DNA of 64,000 bases, taken from NCBI GenBank assembly GCA_963854835.1, contig OY978527.1, positions 15,757,584 through 15,821,583 on the forward strand, given 5' to 3'. Shown piece by piece: positions 11,500 to 23,267 of the stretch. The DNA is from Megamerina dolium (Eukaryota; Arthropoda; Insecta; Diptera; Megamerinidae). Under the pieces are notes generated by a model that saw nothing but the letters and a program-made list of their open reading frames with translations, did not search any database and was not told where the DNA came from. Within the stretch, counting starts at the first letter, position 1, and each line of letters begins with the position of its first letter. The position numbers and the translations under genes were made by a program.

Positions 11500-12165
11500 A
11501 TACCCTAATATCATTGATCTGGGTTCCGGGACACCGGAATATAGAAGGAAAGGAAAAAGCCGACGAACTGGCAACAAGCGGATCTGCCATGCAAGAGGCT
11601 CTTGCAGAACCGGTGTTCATACCGCTGAGTGTAGTTAAAGGAGCTATCAATACAAAATATCTACAAATAGCGGATTGTAAATGGAAAAGTCTTATGAAGT
11701 GTAAGACCAGTAGGTCACTATGGCCTACATACAATCCTAAAAAAACAACATTACTGATAAGCAGGAACCGAAAAGATGTCTCTAGACTGGCGTCAGTCAT
11801 TACTGGCTTCTAGCTCATCGGAGAACAGGCGGCCAAAATGGGGATGTCCCATAACGATTTCTGTCGCAGTTGTAACCAAGTGGAAGAAAAGGAAACGGTC
11901 TTCCAATTCCCTTGTAAATGCTCTGCCCTTTGGAAGCAGAGAATGAACACCCTAGGCAAATCACTCTTCATTGTTTGAGGAGCTGGCGGAAATAAATATC
12001 AACGACCTCCTAAGGTTTTTAATCAGTACGAACTGGATTTAACAGTGCTGCCCACACAAACAACCTAACGAACAGTTGGAAGCGAGGATGTGGTAACAAA
12101 ACGGTGAGTAAACGCTATTTGGACTCATGGATGAGTCACCACTTCAACCAACCAACCAACCCTAA
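11500..12165 (+). mobile_element. LINE fragment: RNase H and CCHC tail
   Basis: C-terminal end of a non-LTR retrotransposon ORF2. ISLIWVPGHRNIEGKEKADELA is the end of an RNase H domain with its conserved His and Asp. The linker SLMKCKTSRSLWPTYNPKK follows, then RKDVSRLASVITG, where a stop breaks the frame. Just beyond comes HNDFCRSCNQVEEKETVFQF, the zinc-knuckle-like Cys cluster typical of these LINE tails, and then CSALWKQRMNTLGK. Everything 5' of the RNase H end is missing. The fragment ends in a short (CCAA)n run near 12147-12160. It is 5' truncated and dead. Confidence 0.8.
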
Positions 12166-12490
12166 TACCTAATTCGGCCTCTGTAGAAAGACTGAAAAAC
12201 TTGTTATTGTAGTGATTTGCTGCAAAATATTTTTTAACCTTCAGACTGCATTAAAATTCAATGTTTATTTTATTAATTATGAAAATTTTTTATTTAACAA
12301 TTTCTTGAAGTGCAATAATAAAAAAAAAAAAAACAAAAACAGGTTAACAAATTTTGTATATATGGGATATTGGGAAGAAAACAAAGAAAAAAAAAAATAA
12401 CAATAAAATATATCCAAATTGAGATTGCACGTTCTTAAAATTAAGACGCTTAGTGTAAGATCAATACGGTGTGCTCAAGTACTGGTATAT

Positions 12491-12718
12491 TTACTTGCCA
12501 CCACCACCGCCACCACCACCTCCACCGCCACCGCCGCCACCACCACCACCACCGCCACCGGGCAATGGTTCAGGATTTGGCATGGCTGCAAGTAAAGAGT
12601 AAAATTGAATTAATGTATATGATCTGTATGAGAAAGGATCACAAAGTATTATTTGCTACTTACCAACAGCCAAAGCAAATACAGCGAGTAGAAAACCGAT
12701 AAAAGCGAAGAACTTCAT
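12491..12718 (-). CDS. gene A: secreted glycine-rich peptide (49 aa, two exons)
   Basis: Exon 1 is 12664-12718 and exon 2 is 12491-12585, joined across a 78-bp GT-AG phase-1 intron (donor G|gtaagt, acceptor tgcag). Exon 1 encodes 18 residues, MKFFAFIGFLLAVFALAV, a signal peptide: lysine, then a hydrophobic core with no charge. The split codon gives Ala, a plausible cleavage point. The mature peptide starts MPNPEPLP, followed by 21 consecutive Gly and a final Lys before TAA. The Gly codons mix GGT, GGC and one GGA, so this is not a bare triplet repeat. Exon 1 length (55 nt), intron phase and Gly-Lys end are shared with genes C, D and E. A TATA box sits 63 bp upstream. Function unknown; secretion is inferred. 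Confidence 0.82.
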
Positions 12719-12780
12719 TATGCAGCTGATGCTACTGTTAATTGAGAGCTTAATAATGCAATTCCACAACGAATACACCT

Positions 12781-12787
12781 TTTTATA
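12781..12787 (-). promoter_or_regulatory. TATA box of gene A
   Basis: TATAAAA read on the minus strand, 63-69 bp upstream of the gene A start codon. This would place transcription start around 12750 with a leader of roughly 30 nt. Confidence 0.6.
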
Positions 12788-12789
12788 CC

Positions 12790-14019
12790 AATCAAACGGT
12801 TAACTGGCTAAATGTTTTGTATCAGATACTACATACGTACGCATATATTATGTACTTACGTAGATATTGTTTTCCACAGTAAAAGCACGTGAGTATATGA
12901 GTGAATGATTGAGTGAGTGAGTGAATTTGTTAAATGGGTGATTTACCCATTACAAACGTTTGCATGATAAATGTGTATGAAGATAAAAAAAAAAAAAAAA
13001 TCAAAACAAATTCAAAATTCATATTAACCAAGCATTTCATAATGCATTCACACGAAGTATACGGAGATAAAATTTAAACTGGTTTTTAAGCTCTTGACTG
13101 TTTCATCTTCAAATAGTATGAATACTTAGATGGCTTTTGCGCATTATCTATTTACATTACTTCCACCTAATGATTTGCTTTTGTTTTTGCATCTTGTGTA
13201 CTTTAGCTTGTTGTTATTCTTATTGCTAATGCAATTTATTGTTTTTCTAATAAATACATGTAGGTGTGCACGTATGCATTCTAGTTTTATTATTATTAAT
13301 ATTATTGTTTACTATTTGTTCTTCCTCGTAATTAATTAACATGTCCATTTGATATGATGATTGTTCGATAATTATTGCAACGCATTACTATCTACATTGT
13401 ATTGATATATTATATATGTCTGATAAATAATGGCACTATCAGTTGAAACTTGGGGAATAATTGACTTTTTGACATTAGCTTTTTATAACATCTCTGTGGT
13501 ATAAAATGAATCCCTTTTAAATTGAACAATATTTTGACACAGTGCGAACATTGTTCCTAAATTCATTTTACAGTCGAAACATTGTGGACTTTAAAATGAA
13601 ATTTCAAACGAAATCAACAACCATTGTCTTTTTGGTGACTAAATTTATCAAGAGTAATGATTAAGACTTTATATTCCATCTCTGTGGTTAAGTTTGAAAA
13701 ATTGTTTAACATAGTGTCAATTGTTTTCCAAAATGTTGTATTGTACTGTATTGCGCAAATAACGCTAACTTTGAAATTATATTTCAAATTAAATAATATT
13801 TTCAACCCGATCAGTCTATTATTAAGGCTTTAGTTGCCAGAAGAAAATTCCAGATAAGCACCTTGAATTCGGATTCGGTTCAAATAACTGAGGACTTGCA
13901 CAAAATGGCGTATATTTTCGTGATTGCTGCTCTGTTTAGGAGCTTTTAGAAAATTACGGTAATTCTGTTTAAAAAACAAGTCATATTTTTACAAGGCTAA
14001 GACCTTTATGCACTGCGAC
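12790..14019. other. AT-rich intergenic DNA
   Basis: No gene recognised. Between about 13480 and 13760 two diverged copies of a ~190-bp unit are visible, sharing 'catctctgtggt' and 'acatagtgtcaattgtt'-like words. An open frame at 13130-13339 is T-rich chance sequence. Confidence 0.45.
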
Positions 14020-14560
14020 CAACCTGGTCTATTGTGCACCCCTTTATACTTAGATATTTAGTATATTTAATATATCGAGGAATCGAACCAGCTCCTTTGA
14101 GGGGAGCATTTGAAGATCTTCATCTTCTAGTAGGTATGAACCTAGGATTTTGTGCTTCCTGTGGCCTAGTGCATCACAGGTTGTGATTAAGTTTACCATG
14201 AAGTCTTCCTCATCACAGCAGAATCTGCAAGTATTTGTGTTGGATACCCCTATATTGTGTAAGTGTTTATTACATACGAAGTTGGGCCGTTAGTGCTCCG
14301 GAGAGTAATCTAAGATTCTTTTTGTTTAAGGAGATAGTGGTATTTGCTCTTTTGGCATCAAAACTCCAAAATTTGTTGGAGTGGTTGAGACCGCCAGTGT
14401 TATTTCAATATTCTCTGATTTTATATTGGATCCATATCTTGGTATCCTGTTTTATGTTGTTTTTATTGAAGCCAAAGAACGGCCCTTCAGCCCCTTTTTT
14501 GGCATAAAGATCCTCTTTTCCAAACTTTGTAGAACTATCATAACCAAGCTTTTTTTTTTT
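14020..14560 (-). mobile_element. LINE fragment: post-RNase H C-terminus
   Basis: Read on the minus strand it gives, in mixed frames, GAEGPFFGFNKNNIKQDTK, a KNLRLLSGALTAQL block and NTNTCRFCCDEEDF, then DALGHRKHKILG and ELVRFLDILNI-stop. The CRFCxxEE block, two to three Cys followed by an acidic patch, is the signature of the C-terminal zinc-knuckle region of RNase H-bearing insect LINEs. The words 'gtctattgtgcacccc' downstream match the LINE tail at 50820-51065. Frameshifted and 5' truncated. Confidence 0.7.
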
Positions 14561-14929
14561 TAATTGAAAAACTAGATTTGATCAAGCCTTGATTCCGAAA
14601 GGACGGCTCTCTACTCTATGATAACCAATTTTCTTTTTTACAGTAATCGAAGAATTGTGTTTTTATTCAAGGTTTGATTCTATGCGATTGTTCTACTCAT
14701 CCAAAAAATCATACCTTCGCACACTAATTTGAATAAGCACGTAAACAGCCATTTCGGTTGCTTGTCATTCGCGAAGATTCGATTTAAAATCGACGTACAA
14801 TGACGGAGCTTTAGCAATGCTTCCAGTAATGTTTCCAGTATTGTGCAATTTTATATTATACATACAATACATTTTGCACTTAAAATCTCCGAAAAGTCCT
14901 TGGCTGATTTTCTCGTTCAGTTGCGCATG

Positions 14930-14995
14930 TTGAATTCGGATCGAACTCACGACTTACGACTCAGAAGACTAACTCACTAACCACTGAGTGTTGTG
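14930..14995 (-). repeat. SINE tRNA-like head fragment
   Basis: On the minus strand it contains ACTCAGTGGTTAGTGAG, matching the A-box region of the SINE at 50055-50376, and GAGTTCGATCC, a B-box. Only the head is present and it is diverged. Confidence 0.55.
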
Positions 14996-14999
14996 CGTA

Positions 15000-16181
15000 T
15001 TATGTTCGAAAATATGGGAAGGGGGCCATTTATATTCGCCCCGATTCGAAATAGTACAATATTTGGGATATCACTTCTTCCGAGTTTTGTTACAGAGTTA
15101 TTTTAAAATTTTTCCCGAGAATTTTTTATTAAATTTAAGGAATTTGTAGTGGAACGGATTGATATTATTTGTAGAAAATATTGAAGCAAAAAAAATTAGT
15201 CACTGGTCTAGAGGCGATTCCTGGACAATTATGGGACTAAGAGTCAACTTTTAAGTGCATTTGGTAGGAAAGCTCCCGACATTTAAGCTAATTTTGAGCT
15301 AAGCCACAACGAGGAATAATATTGAGTAGTAAAACTGAATTCCGATCGATAATATATTTTACCCATCTAGAGGGGAGGTCTGGATGCGTTCGATGAGCAC
15401 GAAATTTTTAAGAACCCTTTTAAGGGGTACATTTAGAGGGTAATACATTCAGCAAAAATGTTGAGGAGGATTGATGCCACATTTTGACCGACTTGGGACT
15501 CCTCGATATCGGAGTAATTTCATCGTAAACAACTTGTATTCGATTTGAATCAGTTGCGTGGAATCAAAATGGACGACTATAGCACAGATGTTGTTTTAAG
15601 AAGCGATGTGAAAGTTCGTTAGCATATTTTGTGACCTACCGACTACATTGGTTTCAATATGGGACAACTTTTTTCTCTAGTATATATTTTTAAAACATTT
15701 ATTTATTTTTTATTAAATTTTTAATACCAAGGTATAGACTAGTCTAGTCATAGTACCCAAATTTGATATTATTATGATCTTGCTTTAGCATTTCATGCAC
15801 GGCATCTATAGTTGTTGATGAAACCACTACCAATTTTGTCCCGACATCTTTTAATTCACGAAACAACTACGGCTACGATGAAATTAATCGAGTTAATCTA
15901 TGAATCTTCATAGGCAAAAGTAGATCTTTGTTGATGAAGCATTGCTGTTGTTATACCATAATTCATTTCAAAAGTTGTAAACAAGTGATCATACAAAATT
16001 AATTATACGAGACGTAATTTGCGACTCAATTAGAATAAAACAAATAACAGTATTACTACATTACTACAAATTATTCGCATATCGCAATACATATCGAACT
16101 ATCAAACATTTAACAATCATAATAAATAAGTAAATGTGTTTTAATAACTGTTCTTCCTATATTAAATGTAATAGATAATTA
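15000..16181. other. old dispersed-repeat debris
   Basis: Includes phrases such as 'ctagaggcgattcctgga' (about 15209) that recur near 29930, 51130, 59815 and 63484 in a dispersed repeat family. No gene seen. The right part is plain AT-rich DNA. Confidence 0.45.
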
Positions 16182-17146
16182 CAGTGGAACTTCCATACGG
16201 CGAATCTCAAGGAACAAAAAAAAATTATCTTCGTTATATAAAAAAATCATGTACAGTTCTATTTCAAATAATTGGTAATTTTTGTTTGGGTTTGATATTA
16301 CCACTTTTCTTTCTGAATAAAAACTTCAAGCACAATAAGTGAAGCAAATACATTTTCAGGCACGTTATCTTTCATCCCGACAAAGGTGCGCAGTACTTCC
16401 ACTGCTGATGTAGTTCGCTGAATTGTGGGTAGCGCCTTAACAACTGCAGCAATGTCTTGTACATCCTCATCTGAATCTGAAAGTGAAGAAAGAATGTTTA
16501 GAACACATTTGTTGGCAATAATTTTAAAGGTATAAGACCTGAGATGTCTGAAACTTCTCTATCCTGTCTGGATAGAGGAAGATTTCATTCACTTCCAACT
16601 ACTTCAGCATGGCCTCTTCACCATCTTCGAAAAGATGGGTGCGAATCCTTTTGCGTTCACCGTATCTCCTTTTTAAAAGCTCTGCTTTGTTTTTCAAAAT
16701 TGTTGAAAGACTGTTTGAAGGAATTCCAAACTGCGCGGCAATTTCTTTTTTCTTCTTAACGCTCTTTTCAACTTCACTGATTATCAAAAGTTCTGCTCCA
16801 GGGAAATGCGGTTACACTGCAACATTTTGCTTGCTATCATTCTCTACATAACAATCTGTTTATTGATTTTTATCATCAAATTTAAAATTCGGGACTTCCC
16901 CTAAAATCATTATTGCATCTGTTTTGGTAAAAAAGAAAAATCGAAATAAAATTCGTTATAGGCAGATTGAAAACGCAAGAGAATTCGGGTTACGGGCATA
17001 GAAAAATGTCGCAGTATAGAAAAATTCACTATAAAGGAATTCGTTATAAGGAGAGCAAAACATATTGAAATTGCAGTGCTCTGGAAATTTATTCGTCATA
17101 AAGAAAACATCGTTGTACAGATGTTCGTAATAGAGAAGTTCGACTG
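16182..17146 (-). mobile_element. pogo/Tigger-like transposon relic
   Basis: The ends are imperfect inverted repeats, cagtggaacttccatacgg at left and cagtcgaacttctctatta at right on the minus strand, each abutting TA (16180-16181 and 17147-17148). This matches the CAGT-start ends of Tigger elements. On the minus strand 16599-16787 encodes a CENP-B-type helix-turn-helix with ISEVEKSVKKKKEIAAQFGI then LSTILKNKAELLKR, the pogo/Tigger DNA-binding domain. A further stretch near 16330-16480 (SDSDEDVQDIAAVVKALPT, FVGMKDNVPENV) looks like the acidic C-terminus. The DDE catalytic core between them is deleted, so it is a non-autonomous derivative. Confidence 0.78.
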
Positions 17147-17148
17147 TA

Positions 17149-17904
17149 TTAGCAAAATGTATTTTTTCTTTTTCTTTGAAAACTTAATAGCCGTTTAATT
17201 AAATAAGTGACAGCTTAATTTTTTCTAAACACATGCAATCGTGTAACGGACATGTAAATGTTATAAAAAAAACTTCAATTCATAGAAATGTAATAAAAAA
17301 AAAATATATATATTTTAACGGATTATCATATTTTCATAAAGAAATAAGATATATGAATGTTAAATTCTGTGAATTTCGTCTTCTTGTGACTTATGACTTC
17401 TGTCCAATACTCGACCAGCTGAGAAATTAAATTCATGATAGACCAGAGGCATCATCAGAGACACCCAGAGACCTTTTATCCGTAGACGGATTGCCGCCAT
17501 CATCCTCAAGATTCTTTCTAGCCTTGAAATCTAGGGGTTTCCTGCTATTTTTCCAGGTTGTTTGAAGAAGAAAATGCCAGTTAATGTACAGTTATTTCTA
17601 GGTCATACAGTTATCAATTTCGGTAATCCTAATTGGGCGATGAAAAACCTCAATCTATTCCTTTCCACTGCTCAGCCTTATCTCGGACTAGAGTCAAAAT
17701 ATACAGTACGGCCTTCCTCACCCACTCCGACATTAAATTAGTCTCAGCAAAGCATGCCGTAGCTCCCATTAGGAGAGCAAAAACCAATTTGCCTCAATCA
17801 GGTTATTCTGATCATAAAAATATTTTAGTTTGCAAGCCTTGAGTTTTGGGTCAATCCAGAAAAGATAGTAACACCTTATGAAATAATACTAAAAGTTGAT
17901 GTTA
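17149..17904. other. intergenic, nothing recognised
   Basis: AT-rich sequence with A-runs. The open frames here show no family resemblance. Confidence 0.45.
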
Positions 17905-17995
17905 GAAGGGACCTACTTATATTAGTTGGTTCCAAATGGCAGAACTTCTGTGACATCACTTTTCCTGAGCTTTGTCTCAGCGTTGGCTTGAAAGT
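17905..17995 (-). repeat. SINE body fragment
   Basis: 'gggacctacttatattagtt', 'ttccaaatggcagaacttct' and 'acatcacttttcctgagctt' match the body of the full-length SINE at 50055-50376. Head and tail are absent. Confidence 0.7.
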
Positions 17996-18479
17996 ATTTG
18001 ATGCAAATTGTTACTGCCATGTTACCGCAACTGTTTACCGTGAAACTGTTTTGGATGCTGTGTTGATGTCTTGGGCATGGGAACATTTGGTCGCTAAGAA
18101 TGGGCAGAAAACGTTCATACCTTATTTGTTTGATACAACGGCAGGAAAATGCTGCAAATCCAATGAATTTCTCTATTTGAGGTATTTTCAAGGTTCAAGG
18201 GAATGCGCTTAGCGCAGCACTTCAACGGGAATGGAAGCTCATTTCACATTCATTCATCTTAATTCCATTGTTAGCTCTTAAGATGACCATATAAAAACTA
18301 TGAATTAGATTCGTAATATTTTCTTTAATTAGACGGATATTTCTACTCTTGAACTATCGAAATTAATTTGATAAATTTTGTAAATTTCAGAAGATTACCT
18401 ATTGCAATCTTTGAAAGCGGAGCTAGCTCGTCAAAGTAATAATGACCTAGAAATAATTTTCGTATTCTGCATAGTGCAG

Positions 18480-18660
18480 GGCAGTTTCATAATAGATACG
18501 ACTTCGAGCTCTTCCTCGTCTCCGCAGTTTCCACAGAAGTAATGCGTGAGGTAGCCCTATGAGGCTCGTGACCACTCCTACAATAGTTGTTATGTCTTTC
18601 TTCCTGAGGTTAATGGGGGTTTGAGTGCATTTCTTATAAAGTTCAGTTATAAAGTTCAGT
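18480..18660 (-). mobile_element. LINE fragment: RNase H tail
   Basis: On the minus strand: ELYKKCTQTPINLRKKDI then TTIVGVVTSLIGLPHA, with FCGNCGDEEELE in another frame. This is the same ordered pattern as in the other LINE C-termini here (RKD...VVTG... then CxxC with acidic residues). Short and frameshifted. Confidence 0.6.
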
Positions 18661-18694
18661 TAGTTGAGTCCATTTTCTTTGGAAGGCAGAAAAG

Positions 18695-18997
18695 ATGATA
18701 TCCTCTAAATATTTTAGTTTAATCTTCATAATTGCCGCAATATTGTTAAAACCACATACTACCGAAATACATCTATTGAATTTTAAGCCAAAAAATAAGT
18801 TATTATGCAGTTATCATAGCGCCAGTAACTGTTATTGCTTCATCGATGTCGGAAAAATTCGATTCCCCGCCGTACCAAAAATCTTAAATATAAAATATTT
18901 CTTAATTGTAATTTTTCTTATAAATATCTCCTTGACACCTTATTCATTTCAATCCATGACACAAATTGTTTACTGTCGTGAAAGTACTACACGCTGA
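18695..18997 (+). CDS. doubtful small ORF with signal-like N-terminus
   Basis: An ATG-started open frame of 100 codons. The N-terminus MISSKYFSLIFIIAAILLK is hydrophobic and would pass as a signal peptide. It is followed by a basic/cysteine segment (NKLLCSYHSASNCYCFIDVG) and a second hydrophobic stretch near residues 67-84. An AATAAA lies at 19078-19083. Against it, the TATAAAG and TCAGTT motifs just upstream (18635-18661) fall inside a LINE relic that reads as protein on the other strand, and the base composition is plain AT-rich. I recognise no family. It could equally be chance. Confidence 0.22.
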   Translation: MISSKYFSLIFIIAAILLKPHTTEIHLLNFKPKNKLLCSYHSASNCYCFIDVGKIRFPAVPKILNIKYFLIVIFLINISLTPYSFQSMTQIVYCRESTTR

Positions 18998-19322
18998 ATG
19001 TAAGTAAATTGTTTAAAGTTTCATAATAGGCAGGAAGTAGCATTACTTTTCTTATCTCAAAAGTCGAAAAAAATCAAAATAAAAATATATGCATAATCGT
19101 TAATGTATATATGTACAAAAGTTTTATTTAAATTCTATATTCATATTTTGATATTGTATCTTGTGTGTGGGGGCTACCATAAGCAAATTCGATACAGGTA
19201 CACTGGTTAGGTATTGATTAGTAAAAATTTGCCATACAACCATATCATTATATCATCATAAGCATTGATCAAGTTCGTTAAAGCGGAGTGCAGAGTCCAT
19301 TTGAATCGAATAATTGATTAAT

Positions 19323-19649
19323 TTAATCATCATCATCATCATCATGACCGCCACGGCCGCCATGTCCTCCACGGCTGCCACCACCACCATAGCCATGACC
19401 ACCACTCTCATCGCTGTCATCGCTTCCACGGCCGCCCTTGCCACCACCACCGAACCAGCCACCGCTGCTTCCACCTCTACCACCACCCGGCATCGGTAAT
19501 GGCTCAGGCTCCGGCTCAGGATTTGGCATAGCTATGTGTATACAAAATATTCATCTTAGCTAAAGCTTCGGTAAGGATTCGTCAGTAAACTTACCCGCAG
19601 CTAGGGCCAATAAAGCAAAGAGAAGACCAATAAATGCGTAGAACTTCAT
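19323..19649 (-). CDS. gene B: secreted Gly-rich peptide with acidic tail (87 aa)
   Basis: Exon 1 is 19595-19649 (55 nt) and exon 2 is 19323-19531, separated by a 63-bp phase-1 GT-AG intron (donor G|gtaagt, acceptor acatag). Exon 1 encodes MKFYAFIGLLFALLALAA, a signal peptide like those of the other family members, and the split codon gives Ala. The mature part starts MPNPEP like gene A, extended to MPNPEPEPEPLPMPG. It then departs from the family: a mixed Gly/Ser/Arg/His region with GGRGG-like and GGHG motifs, one WFGG, a SDDSDESG acidic patch, and a C-terminal run of six Asp instead of Gly-Lys. It is the longest and most complex member. Function unknown; the His/Asp content could bind metal, which is speculation. 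Confidence 0.78.
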
Positions 19650-19693
19650 AATTAATTTTATTCAAACTGTAGTGACAATAAGCGTTTATTGCC

Positions 19694-19701
19694 TTTATAT
19701 A
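19694..19701 (-). promoter_or_regulatory. TATA box of gene B
   Basis: TATATAAA read on the minus strand, 45-52 bp upstream of the gene B start codon. Confidence 0.6.
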
Positions 19702-21569
19702 GAGGCAAGTGTAGAAATTGCAATACGGTCTTAGAACATGCTCGTGCCTATGTGTTCTTATCAAATTAACATTTTACTTCTATTTTTTTATTTTTTTTAT
19801 TTTTTTTTATTATTTCACTACTCGTTCACATACGTACGAGCGTATGTAAATGATTTTTTTTTTTTTCGTCTCATTTCTCTCGAAATAGATTTTGTTTTTG
19901 TTATGGTTTCTGCTTATTATTATTATTGTTGTATTTACAATATTTGTCATTTACCTTTTTATTGTATTTTTCATCTTTTTATTTCTTTTGTTTGTTTCTA
20001 CTTCGTGTTATGATGATGATCTCTTGATCTACAGTGAATTTTAATTATTTTTGAGTAAGAAGCAAAAAACAGGAACAACAACAAACATTGTTTATAATAT
20101 TATGAAAAATATAAAAAGCTGAAAATCCCCAGAGCTATTTGTTGAAAACAAGTCTTAGCACAAGCATCAACATTAGGGTGGATCAAGAAAAAAAAAAGTA
20201 TCGAAATTTCACGTTCTCGGAATTAATTCCTGATTTTGACATTGCACGATCCCTTAAACAATTAAATTCGATTCCTCTGATTCGTGTAATATCAAAGTCA
20301 TATATTAAGTAATTAAAGCCCTTCCTGATAGTTTTTCAACGAGCTATTATGTTCAAAAGTTGGATAATTAACAACTGTGCTATAATAAGAAAACCTTTTT
20401 GACAGTTCTAAAAGGATTTTGTCTCAGGACAAAAATTTTTTTTTACCTTTCAACATAATCTTTCAAGCATTTTTTGTTTGTATGGAGAGCGATTCACTTT
20501 AAAGTACATACATATATACCACACGTACACCTATTTAGTTATACGAGTATGTAGCTACCTAATATACTGCGAGTATATTTAATGCCTTCGATCACCTTCG
20601 ATCTCCTCCATAGAATAAATGCGCAAAGCTTTAGTGGCATACGTGACACCTATTATTCGAATTAAGGGTGCGGGCATTTAAGATTATAAGAATATTGTAA
20701 CAAGCTTTAGAAAAAATAAATAATGAGCTTAAAATCTTTTAAAAACTACACATACTTACGTACACATTTAGTATTAAAAGCTTTGAATTAATATAGATGC
20801 ATTTCTGTTGAGGCCTTCTGTTAATTATATTCATCTATCCGGAATGGGAGAGTTTTAGTATTATAATATTTTTCGGAGGTTTCACAAAAAGCTCTTTCCG
20901 AAGTTTGTTTGAGACCGTCAAGTAGAAATAATTGTTTGATAGAAATTTTTACATTTCTTGAAAAAACCCATTGTATTTGTTGAATCGAGATCTCATATAT
21001 AGAAGTTCATTGCAGTAACTGCTAAATTGGAGTACCGATACACTAAGGAACTATCAATGGTACCTCATACTTATTTAATATTTGATAATTTTACCGAAAA
21101 TTTAATGCTTCTCTTTGTCGAGGATAACCATTTTGCTCCAATGGAATACATTTTTCTATTTTTGCATCTGGAAAACCCAGCCCAATAAGATGTAGTACAT
21201 GGCACCAAAGCTCCAAACTCCCTCTACAGTGGTTGATGCTTATAGTAAAGAATGGATCTCTATTTCTGACGACATTTTGCATAGGGTTTCGAAGGAATAC
21301 TACTTGAACACTTTAATGAACTGGTCAACAATTAAAATCTAGCTCTATCTATCAAGCTTCGAAGCAGAGATTCAGGATGAAGAGAGATGCTATTGTAGTA
21401 GCCAGGAAAAACTAGTGAATATCGTTGCTAGCTGAAGCTAAAAAGACGGAGGCGGCGTTCTTAAGCCCCTATCCTAACAACCCTACTTTCTAAAGGACTA
21501 TTATAAACGTCTACTTCCTTCAGCCCTTTGTCGGGACATGGTGCCATACCTTTGAGTGTGTGTCCACCC
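19702..21569. other. AT-rich intergenic DNA
   Basis: No gene recognised. T-rich frames around 19738-20013 are low-complexity artefacts. Confidence 0.45.
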
Positions 21570-22100
21570 ATATTTCTCTCTTTGGTTAATGGTCTGAATG
21601 TGAACCATTGTCTTGATTTCCGTGAGAAGTCGCCCAGTATATCCGATCAAGTGTTCGTCTTAAATTGCACCTAGGTCCAACTTCCTTTTTACTGATTTCC
21701 AGGATTCACGCAAGATTTTGTTAGCATATACCGTTGAGCTCTTTACAAAGAAAGTATGAGCGATACACCTAATTTGTCTCTTTGGATTGTGGCCTGAATA
21801 TATGCGATTTTATTGATTTCCGTGAGGGATTTCTTAGTAGATTGGAATTTCTGATCAAGTGTCATTTTTCAAATACTTCTAAACCCTGTGTGCATTCTAC
21901 TATTAATCTGCATCCACTCTTTGGGTCCTTTAGGAAGATTCTACAATCGATCCACTCACACTTAGTGTAAATGAATAGCTTACCCAGATTTTCTAGATCC
22001 AGATCCTTGTCTCCAGATTTTTCAGCGATCTTTACATAGAAAGTGCATTCAATCCACCTACTTTTCTTCTTTGGATTGTGGTCTGCATTATTGGTAAACT
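21570..22100. repeat. old degenerate tandem repeat (unit about 200-290 bp)
   Basis: 'tttggattgtggcctgaat' at about 21780 recurs as 'tttggttaatggtctgaatg' at 21583 and 'tttggattgtggtctgcatt' at 22070. Associated words such as 'cttgatttccgtgagaag' versus 'ttgatttccgtgagggat', and 'ctttacaaagaaagta' versus 'ctttacatagaaagtg', keep the same order. Heavily diverged. Confidence 0.6.
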
Positions 22101-22225
22101 GGGGGTCTCCAAACTGCCTCTGTGCATAAATTTAGCAAACCGAAATGAATTTAGTAGCAAAACAGATCTATTATTTTAAAAGCTGCCGACCTATTTGTAA
22201 GCAGTTTACAATCCTTCTACACTAA

Positions 22226-22312
22226 GAATTTGGCTTCAAGAAGCTTTTAAAAGAGCGATGCGACAAGTCCTACAAAAAGTGATGTCACAAGAGTTCTGCT
22301 GTTCGAAATGCT
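22226..22312 (+). repeat. SINE body fragment
   Basis: 'aagcttttaaaagagcgatg' and 'aaaaagtgatgtcacaagag' followed by 'ttctgctgttcg' match, in forward orientation, the body of the SINE at 50055-50376. Confidence 0.7.
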
Positions 22313-23000
22313 CCAATGTAAGTACGAATTTTCCAAAATTATTCAAAAAGGGTTCTTCGGAGCCTACAACTATCAAATAAATAAAAAAATTAATGTATAC
22401 GATAGTAACTTACACTTTACACGTATATGTATGAATGGCGATCTATAATATTTGTAGCTCATGCTTTTAATTCTATCTATTGATTTTTCAAATCTACAAA
22501 GTACCTCTTATCGGAGACGTGAAATATCCAAACTTGTGTGGGAAACCAACTGAAGATGAATATGTTGATGTAATTTTAGTTCTTGGATATGTAAAACTAT
22601 TTAGGGTCTTGATACTTCGCTTTCACAAATCTTTTTGAAAAGGTTATACAATTCTAAACTTAAAACTATTCAAACAATATTTTTTTGTTTTTTATACTTT
22701 TCCCTGGTGATTCCTTCAGTCCAAGATACACTCAATTTTTTCAATTCAATTCAATTTTTTTCTAAATAGAAATGTCGGAAATTAAGGTTGAAAGAACAGC
22801 AAATTCCTTGTCGAAAGGTGAGACCGTTTTTTTTTTGATTTTTCGAAAAAGACGATGTATTAACCGCATCACGGTTTGAACTCACGATCTGTAAACCTAT
22901 TGGAAATATTGTACTTAATTTAATTTCGAATGGGCTCTAATGTATATTCAATGTATATTCGCTCGTAATATGATTCATGATAGTAACATAAATAAATAAG

Positions 23001-23267
23001 CTCCGAAGGGCTCCTTTGTAGAGCTTCTCTTCCAGTACTGTTGCGCGTGTTAAATTTTGAACAGTTTTAGAAGGGACCTTCTTTTTTTAACCGGTTCTGA
23101 ACGGCAGAACCCTTGTGAAATCACTTTTTCGTGCCAATTGCTTACCGACAGATGGATACCATTCGAAAGATAAATTTTATCGATATTAAATTTATGCTAC
23201 AGCCGGGGATTGAACGCACTTCCTACAGACCAGAAGGACAACACACTTAACACTGACCTACGGCACT
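23001..23267 (-). repeat. tRNA-derived SINE, nearly full length
   Basis: Minus-strand copy of the family described at 50055-50376, about 270 bp. The head is degenerate (ACCTACGGCAC end present, A-box altered to CAGTGTTAAG). The body has the 'gggaccttc', 'ccggttctgaacggcagaac' and 'ttgaacagttttagaag' words. Confidence 0.8.

Noticed and set aside
13130..13339. Hydrophobic Leu/Phe-rich frame resembling a membrane protein
   Set aside because: It results from T-rich sequence; no start context, homology or gene signals. The same reasoning rejects 19738-20013.
19256..19499. Ala/Val/Met- and Thr-rich frames overlapping gene B
   Set aside because: They are other-frame readings of gene B's Gly/His/Asp codons. 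Gene B has the signal exon, intron and promoter.
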